The notes under the pieces are model-generated. The model had not been told where the DNA came from and did no database searches. It saw nothing but the letters and a program-made list of their open reading frames with translations. The translations under genes and the position numbers were made by a program. From positions 119,932,336 to 119,996,335 of the forward strand of contig NC_039360.1 of the NCBI RefSeq assembly GCF_003573695.1: a stretch of DNA of 64,000 nucleotides, given 5' to 3'. Positions 57,116 to 64,000 of the stretch are shown piece by piece. Each line of letters begins with the position of its first letter. Position 1 is the first letter of the stretch. This DNA comes from Papaver somniferum. Its lineage: Eukaryota > Streptophyta > Magnoliopsida > Ranunculales > Papaveraceae.

Positions 57116-57660
57116 GCGCCAAGGCATGCCAACCATGCCAGCCGCACCACTATGCCAATGACAAACCATGCCAGCCACATCTTCGCGCCAAGGCATGCCA
57201 ACCATGCCAGCCGCACCACTGTGCCAATGGAAAACCATGCCAGCTACATCTTCGCGCCAAGGCATTCCAACCATGTCAGCCGCACCACTGTGCCAATGGC
57301 AAACCATGCCAACCACATCTTCGCGCCAAGGCATGCCAACCATGCCAGCCGCACCACTGTGCCAAATGCAAACCATGTCATCCACATCTTCACGCCAAGG
57401 CATGCCAACCTTACCAGCCGCACCACTGTGCCAATGGCAAACCATGCCAGCCACATCACCGCGCCAAGGCATGTCAGCCGCACCACTGTGCCAATGGCAA
57501 ACCATGCCAGCCACATCTTCACGCCAAGGCATGCCAACCATGCCAGCCGCACCACTATGCCAATGCCAAACCATGCCAGCCATGTTTACCGCGCCAAGGC
57601 AGGCCAGCCATGCTGGCCGCACCATGCGCCAATGGCATGCCAAACCCTTGTCCCTAGCCA
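57116..57660. repeat. Tandem array of 69-bp units (8 copies) in the Gypsy LTR
   Basis: The landmark (G/A)CGCCAAGGC recurs at 57116, 57185, 57254, 57323, 57392, 57461, 57521 and 57591: period 69 bp with one 60-bp copy. Since 69 is a multiple of three, open frames persist on both strands; the long frames through 57,083-58,046 are artefacts of this. Confidence 0.92.
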
Positions 57661-57699
57661 TGCTGGCCGCACCATGCGCCAATGGCATGCCATACCCTT

Positions 57700-57930
57700 G
57701 GACCCACCATGCCAAGCCAACCGCACCTTGCCTTGGCCCCACTATGCCAAGCCATCCGCACCATTCTGCCTTGTCCCCACTATGCCAAGACGTACGCACC
57801 ATTCTGCCTTGGACCCACTATGCCAAGACGTCCGCACCATTCTTCCTTGGCCCCACTATGCTAAGCCGCCCGCACCATTCTGCCTTGGCCCCACTATGCC
57901 AAGCCGTCCGCACCATTCTGCCTTACTATA
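57700..57930. repeat. Tandem array, unit about 37-38 bp
   Basis: About six copies of CCCCACTATGCCAAG, a variable CCGTCCGCACCATTCTG part and CCTTGG, directly following the 69-bp array. Confidence 0.88.
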
Positions 57931-57934
57931 CCAT

Positions 57935-58850
57935 GCCTGCCTTCCCTATGCGGTTACCAAAACGAATGTGTGCGATGATCAACAGCCACCCTTCAATCCT
58001 ATATGTAAATCCTAGTCGTCTAAGGTCGCCAGACAACGCATGGTAACCTTTGGCCCAAAACCCTAGTTTTGGCCACGCCAAACCGTGCCAAGTCATGCCA
58101 TGCCACATGTGTCAATGACATGCCAACCACCTTGACGCGCCACGCCATACCGGCCTTCCCTATGCGGCTACCAAAACGAAGGTGTGCGTCGATCAACGAC
58201 CACCCTTCAATCCTAGATGCAAATCCTAGCCGTCCAAGGTCGCCAGACAATGCATGGTAACCTTTGGCCCAAAACCCTAGTTTTGTCCACGCCAAACCGC
58301 GCCAAGGCATGCCATGCCATGCCACATGTGCCAATGGCATGCCAACCACCTTGCCGCGCCATACCATGCCGGCCTTCCCTATGCGGCTACCAAAACGAAG
58401 GCGTGAGACGATCAACGGCCACCCTTCAATCCTAGATGAAAATCCTAGCCGTCTAAGGTCGCCAGACAACGCATGGTAACCTTTGGCCCAAAACCCTAGT
58501 TTTGGCCATGCCAAACCATGCCAACCACCTTGTCGCGCCGCACCGGCCTTCCTTATGCGGATGCCAAAACAAAGGTCTGCAACGATCAACGACCACCTTT
58601 TCATCTAAGATGCAGATCTTAGTCGTCCAAGGTTACCAGCTAACGCATGGAAACTTTTGGCCCTAGTTTGGTCGCTCCTAAACAAATCCAAAACCCTAAA
58701 TTTTGGCCGCGCCTAAACAAGGCCATATAAAAGCCATACCGAGCATGCTTTCATGCCACTGGCTACCAAACGAAGGGTTGAAATAATCAACGGCTACCTT
58801 TCCTCTTAAGATGCAAAATCTCGACCGTCGAAGGTCACTTAGCCGGCAAG
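57935..58850. repeat. Tandem array, unit about 175-219 bp (five copies)
   Basis: AAGGTCGCCAGACAACGCATGG starts at 58022 and recurs at 58236, 58455, 58629 (diverged) and 58831 (more diverged). Each unit contains CTACCAAAACGAAGG, CCACCCTTCAATCCTAGATG and AAACCCTAGTTTTG. Divergence increases towards the right. Confidence 0.9.
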
Positions 58851-59548
58851 TCTCCCAAGCTCGACTTTCCAGACGACAACAACATGCTACATGTTTTCCA
58901 TGAAAACACTCGAGACACCAACGCATGTCACAAACTGGGGGATGCTCATTGGGTATTGGTTTGGCGGTTTACAGCGTGCGGCGTACACTACGCCCGTTAT
59001 AAGAAAGTATCATAAGGATGAGGCGGTTAGTAAATACAGAGAGTAATGGTGAAACACTTTCTTTTATGGAACATCAATTCCAGGCGTTACCGGTTACCAC
59101 CTCCTTTCATTTATTCACATGTTTTCCATTTCTTAATGAGACCAGAGTACGTTTCACTTCGACTTGTATAAATAGGCATTACCTATTTTCACCGAACAAA
59201 AAGTTCAGGTCAGGAGCATACAACACTCAGAAAACATTTGCTAGCTTTCCATTTGTTAGCTTCCCACTTTCTGATACAAGTCGTAGAAAACCACTACTCT
59301 TCCAGAATCAACTATTCTGGTCTCAACACTTTCTTCGCTTCCATCCCCAAAACCAACCCTTCTCCTTCACTTTGTGATCGAAGCAAGTCTGGAACGACCA
59401 TTTCTTGGTTTAGGCCGGATTTGTACAGATTGATCTCTCGAATCTAAAGTACTCCCTTACATTACATTGTTTAGGGTTTAAATTCGTTTCTCACCCACAC
59501 GCCCGAAATTACCAAAATCAGCAGAAACCGTTTTCACCCTCAAACAAT

Positions 59549-59565
59549 TGGCGACCATAGTGGGA
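59549..59565 (+). other. Gypsy primer-binding site
   Basis: TGGCGACCATAGTGGGA, two bases after the LTR end; a TGGCGACC start is a common plant Gypsy form. Confidence 0.75.
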
Positions 59566-59632
59566 GATCAATCTCTCGGTTGCAATATCGATTTCCAAAT
59601 TTCCGATATCACCTTTCACTTCCAACTCCAAC

Positions 59633-61400
59633 ATGGTGGAACTCATATCCGAATCAGCTGCCGAGAACACCAACGCAGAATCTGTCCCTAGTGTTAACAC
59701 TACTTCCAACAGCATTACTACGCCACCTACTGACCCCAGTAATACCGAAACCACTCCTTCCGATGTAACACCTCCGATCACTAGGGCCAGATCCGTTGCC
59801 GCCTCTAATGACCCTGCGCAACTTTCTAATCATGGCACTACTGAAAGCGCTCCTTCATGCGTTACGCCACCAGTCACCGGGGCCAGAGCTGCCACTACCG
59901 CTCTTAACGCTTCGTCAAGCATGGCACCTACAACCGACACTAAGACTCCAACTACCCCACCAACAGGACGAGAAACCAGAGGAACCAGAGGAAGCCGACC
60001 CTATATCACCATCGTTGATTTGATGGAACGACAGAAGGTCCTCGCTAGAGCCCAGACGGATATGGTTTCGACACAGAAAGAATTACCCGTCTTTCTCAAA
60101 GCCCTGACAGAGCGGTTGCGGCGTGAGTCACGCCCTCCATAGACGATTAGAAATGCCTCCAACACCCCCGACGCTAGCACCTCGGCGGAACGCGTCTCCC
60201 CGGACGAGGAGATTCATGTCAGAACCCCATTGGAAAGAAGTCAACCATCCAATTTTGTCACACGAGAGGATCTGGAGCAACTTCTCCGGAATCGAATCAA
60301 GAATGATGAAATAGACATGCATCAGCATCAACCTCCTTACCCACCTGAAATACAAAGGATTCCTCTTCCAAGAGGATACTCCTCTCCTCAATTCACCCTG
60401 TACGACGGCGCCGGAAATGCACGTGAACATGTCTCTCGCTTCTTGGAGTCCCTAGGAGAACATGAATACAGTCACGTTCTTCGTCTGAGGGAGTTTTCGA
60501 AATCGCTTACCGGAAGAGCGTACACATGGTACAACAACATCACGCCAAAAAGCATCCCCAACTGGGATGGCATGGTTACCACATTTTACAAGAAACACTT
60601 CTTTGTATATGAACAAGTTACCTTCTCGGACCTAGGAAGGATGTACCAACGGGACAACGAACATCCAAATGAGTTCGTTAAGAGAATCAGGGTTCAAGCA
60701 CTAGACTGTCATGACCCCAAACGTGACCGAGCAACAACTGGTGAATTCATGCATCAACAGTATGGCTGCCTTTTACCGCGCCTTGCTAGAGAACCTGCGT
60801 TTCCAGACATTCTCTGAGCTCCATGAAGCTGTCAGGCGATCAGCAACGACAAAAACATCATTATTAGAAAGAGCTAGACCAACTAGAGCCGAAGATGTAC
60901 GCGAAACTCGCGGGAATAGACGTCTCATCAACAAGCAGTACAACGCTGATCCCTCCTCTGTGAGCGTAGTAAACGAGGAAGGAAAAAGGAAGGCTCCATC
61001 TCCAGACCAGCAGCCTAAACGTGAAGCACCAGCACGACGAGCAACTCCACCACGGAAGGCCGCCGCTAAAGCTCCCATGCGTCATCACGAAGCTGAAGGA
61101 AATACCCTGGATTTCCCGTTTCCCATTGAGGAGGTGATCGATCTCTTAGAAGCACAAGATGATGTTATCATACTACCATCTCCCAGACGCCCACCGACTG
61201 AGGCCGAGATGACAAACCCCAAATACTGACACTACCACAGATTTGTTCACCACCCAACCAGTGATTGCAACAAACTGAAGCATATCTTCAAGGAAAAGAT
61301 AGAAGCAGGGGAACTTCAACTAGGAAACGAGGGAGTACATAGAGACCCACTTCCGGTGAGGAATTCTGGAGTCTCTGGGGACTCCGTGCACGAGACTGTG
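59633..61400 (+). pseudogene. Gypsy gag (two nonsense codons, one frameshift)
   Basis: It starts MVELISESAAENTNAES with a Ser/Thr/Pro-rich N-terminus. A TAG at 60140-60142 interrupts it; the same frame continues to the gag domain (PQFTLYDGAGNAREHVSRFL, LTGRAYTWYNNIT, TTFYKKHFFVYEQVTF) at about 60,390-60,630. A one-base shift near 60,720 leads to the next frame (LLENLRFQTFSELHEAV, then basic linkers). A TGA at about 61,227 replaces what is probably the first cysteine before HYHRFVHHPTSDCNKLK, a reduced zinc knuckle. The frame ends at 61,401 where the next LTR starts. Confidence 0.88.
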
Positions 61401-62966
61401 TGATCCATGATGCAGCATGATAGACGCATTTATGTGTCTAATTTTTCCTTAATGTTTCGTATTGTTGGTACTCGTTTTCGTCCTTATTATGGTGTTTTGT
61501 GTATTTTTAGGTATTTTTGGAAAATAAATATTGTTGGAAAAATTGGCTTGAAAAATCACTCGGAACACCCCAGGAGGACACTTGCTATACAGAGCCCAGA
61601 TTTGGTTAAGAGGCACCTCAATTACTAAGGGGCATCCCAAAAAGGAAGCTGCTATTCGCACCCTACATCTGGTTAGGGGGACACCATCTTCTTCGTTTGA
61701 AAATTAAATTTTGCGGGAAAAAGAAGCACTGAAACTGGATGAAGTTTCGATCGAAATTTGATGCAGTTCTGGGTAGAATAAAGGGCTGAAACTTAATGGG
61801 TAGTTGTGATATGTCCTAACAAAGCTGGTATGGGTGTTTGTTTCGACCCAGTTTGGATGAAATTGCCGTGGTGAAGAAAACAGGGAGTACGTGGCCGGAA
61901 AACTCCATCACGGGATTACAACAAATTGAAACGTGTACTGCTCGTGTTTGGATGGAGTTTGGACTCTGCAGAGGCGTGTAGAAGGAAAATAAGGAAGGTT
62001 GGACAGCTGCAGATGCTCGGATGAAGAAAAAAATATCCGGAGAATATTTTTTATTTACTACCGAATAATAGAGAATTTGTGGTATTTAAATCGAGATTCG
62101 AGGGGGCTGTTGAGTATAAATAGGCTGCTGGGATATCATAGAATGGGGACGTAGATATTAGGAGAAGTTTAGTGCACCACAGAGTCAAAAAAATCGAACT
62201 TGCAGAGAGACCACCTGCTGCTGCCATTGAAGAACACTGAAGAACGGACCTGCACCAGCAGTCGTTTTTGAACAGTGACAGCAACTCATTCTGTGGGTCG
62301 CATTTTACAGGCAGACTTATTTGCTACAGCGTTTGCGACACAGCTGCATCAGTCTTATTTTGCCACTGAGGGTCGTAGTTCTCTGGTTTGTAACAAATAT
62401 AATTGTTACAAACTCGGTTTTATTGTATTTCTCATATTCTCATCATTTGTAAACCATTTTTGAGCATCAATGAAATTCTTTGAGAGGTTTTCCAACATGA
62501 TGAGCGGATAATTCTCTCAAAACCAAGACAAAGAGGAAGCCATTTACGCATGAATAATTGGTAATTATTTATTCTCTCTAATTTATAATTTATAATTCAC
62601 TCAATCACTGCTTTTGCAGAGTTTTTAATTGTTTGCAAAAAATTTCTTCATTAGTTGTGATTCAATTAGATAGGTTATGCTTTGTTTAGATAATCTATGC
62701 TTAGGGATACAATTAATTTTTGAGAATTTTCCAGATTATTTGTGAATTAAGAAATAAGAGTCTTAAAAGATAATTAGAGTTTTGGATTGTTTACCATAAT
62801 TTATTCATGTGTAATAGTGAAATCAGTGTTTTGGTTGTTTTCTAATATCTTGAAGTCAATTTTGTAATAAGTTTTCTTTGTTTTTAAATTTTTATTAAGT
62901 CTAAAATTCATTGCCTTCACAAGCCTCAACGAACTCTTTACTACAACTCAATTGAAAATCACATCA
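61401..62966 (+). repeat. LTR of another Gypsy element (Athila-like)
   Basis: It starts about TGATCCATGATGCAGC and ends ACATCA before the primer site. TATAAATA at 62115-62122 marks the promoter. The element is inserted in the end of the preceding gag; the other LTR and the target duplication are outside the window, so the left border is approximate within a few bases. Confidence 0.75.
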
Positions 62967-62972
62967 AATTTT

Positions 62973-62986
62973 TGGCGCCGGCGACG
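62973..62986 (+). other. Gypsy primer-binding site
   Basis: TGGCGCCGGCGACG. The TTTTTGGCGCCG start is the usual Athila-type primer site, here with a changed 3' part. Confidence 0.75.
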
Positions 62987-64000
62987 CAGGCTTGTCTTTA
63001 GGATAGAGTTTGTAGATTTATTTTTTTTTCTTAGTTTTTTTTGTTCTTCTTTACATTTTTGGGTTTTTGTCTTTTCCTTTCAGATTTTGGGAATTTGGAG
63101 CGAAAGAAATTTTTGCCAAAGCTTTTGGCGAATATTTAAAGACTTGAAGTAAAAGAAAAAGCGAAAGGAGCTAAAGAAGAAGATTTTTATTTTATTTTAT
63201 AGAAAAAGAGAGAGAAAAAAAAAGAGAGTGTTATTTTATTAGATTGTATTAGGAATTCTTTTTATTTTGTATTTTTCTTTTTCTTTTTGCACTTTATTTT
63301 TTTGGACCTTTCTTTTGGACTTTGGACATTTGGACATTAATTTTTTAAACCCTACGGAAGGGTAGATTAAATATTAAACTGTTTGCAGAGAAGGAAGGTG
63401 ATTACGATATCACCTCGGCCCCTCGGGTTTGTATACAACATAGGAGTTGAGGCCCGAGTCGACGACAACGTTTCATCCCCCGTCTGGAATGGGAGGTAAG
63501 TTTGTCGAAGCACTCGTGAATCCCCTATCAGCGAGTTACTGTATTCCTTCGTTTGCATATATGCTGAGGAACTGAAAATGGCTGTTTTAAATTCCTAGTA
63601 AAGGGCAAAGATTGGCCATACAAGATAAGGGTTCGGATTTCATCACCGTTCTCTTCTTGCCCGCCTTAGGAAAACGAAACCAAACGCGAACCTAAGCTTT
63701 AAAATTTGGAATAGAACGAGACCTATAGGGTAACGAGCTTAGTAGGAAAGTCGTTCGAAAAATATTGGCTACTCTTTTAGCATACTTCGAAGTTCATGAT
63801 GGTCTCTGTGAGTTGAATGCGTGACTGCGCCGCCTTGTGATAGCGGTGAGGCCTTGGGTATCAAAGCTCCACTGAGCTTCCCTCGCCTCAATTCAACTTA
63901 CTTTGACTCGGATTGACTCCAGAGGGGTTTGCTTAAATTGTAACGAATTCCCTTTCGAAGGATTAGAAGCTGGTCTAGAATCAATCTAAGTGGAGCCGTC
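62987..64000 (+). mobile_element. Untranslated leader of the Athila-like Gypsy element
   Basis: A long leader without coding frames: T-rich at first, then 63,400-63,990 with GGCCCCTCGGGTTTG, AAAGGGCAAAGATTGGCCAT and TTCTTGCCCGCC. To my recollection this type of sequence stands ahead of gag in Athila-type elements. Gag would begin beyond the window. Confidence 0.6.

Larger units (their letters stand above)
56909..59546 (+). repeat. Gypsy 5' LTR (2.6 kb) with internal tandem arrays
   Basis: It starts TGTTGATGGTGG and ends CTCAAACA, two bases before the primer site. TATAAATA at 59167-59174 is the likely promoter; R-U5 follows and matches the fragment at the very start of the window. The U3 part consists largely of three tandem arrays, listed separately. 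Confidence 0.85.
56909..61400 (+). mobile_element. Ty3/Gypsy element: 5' LTR, primer site and gag; 3' part not in window
   Basis: LTR 56909-59546, primer site, then a gag frame to 61,400, where another LTR begins. Protease and pol are absent, either displaced by that insertion to beyond the window or lost. Gag resembles those of the Tat/Athila group. Confidence 0.85.

Noticed and set aside
57083..58604. Long overlapping frames (up to about 310 codons) on both strands
   Set aside because: They are by-products of tandem repeats with a period divisible by three inside an LTR; the translations are repetitive and occur in several frames at once.
1..64000. CRISPR arrays, bacterial operons or tRNA/rRNA genes
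   Set aside because: None seen: the regular repeats are LTR-internal arrays, and no cloverleaf or rRNA core sequence was recognised by eye. A tRNAscan run would be needed to exclude tRNA genes fully.

Overview
This window is plant nuclear DNA, almost certainly from a eudicot. It holds one intron-rich housekeeping gene with canonical GT-AG introns, one small plant-type membrane-protein gene, and otherwise nested retrotransposons (LINE-L1, Ty1/Copia, Ty3/Gypsy) with tRNA-primed LTRs. The species cannot be named from the sequence.

Layout. 1-1.1 kb: an LTR scrap and an antisense LINE ORF1 scrap. 1.1-4.9 kb: AT-rich intergenic DNA with two tandem duplications. 4.9-12.1 kb: two degenerate L1-type LINEs head to tail, the first with an internal deletion, the second starting inside its reverse transcriptase. 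12.2-16.6 kb: a complete ten-exon RPN10/PSMD4 gene, the ubiquitin receptor of the 26S proteasome (398 codons by my exon assembly). 16.6-21.5 kb: a complete but broken Copia element on the minus strand (target duplication AGTGA), inserted about 430 bp past the RPN10 stop. 22.2-22.7 kb: a small two-helix membrane protein gene. 24.5-28.7 kb: antisense LINE remnants around a 1.5-kb non-autonomous DNA transposon full of TTCGGTTACC palindromes. 28.9-43.0 kb: a complete 14.1-kb Gypsy element of Tat type (LTRs of 1002 bp each, target duplication ATTTT) with gag-protease-RT-RNase H-second RNase H-integrase on the plus strand, and a separate multi-exon gene on the opposite strand between integrase and 3' LTR. 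44.3-56.9 kb: pieces of two Sirevirus-like Copia elements in opposite orientation. The first is interrupted by a minus-oriented Gypsy 3' LTR plus a spliced plant mobile domain (PMD) gene. 56.9-61.4 kb: 5' LTR and gag of another Gypsy element whose LTR is built from three successive tandem arrays. 61.4-64 kb: LTR, primer site and leader of a further Gypsy element running off the window.

The most interesting theme is that two Gypsy-type elements appear to carry a non-retroviral gene in antisense next to the 3' LTR. Each gene has its own TATA box and a 5'-UTR intron and is transcribed away from the LTR towards pol. One encodes a proline-rich, possibly Transposase_28-like protein with a long coiled coil; the other encodes a PMD protein. 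Nearly all element genes carry nonsense or frameshift lesions, so only RPN10 and the small membrane protein look like functional host genes.
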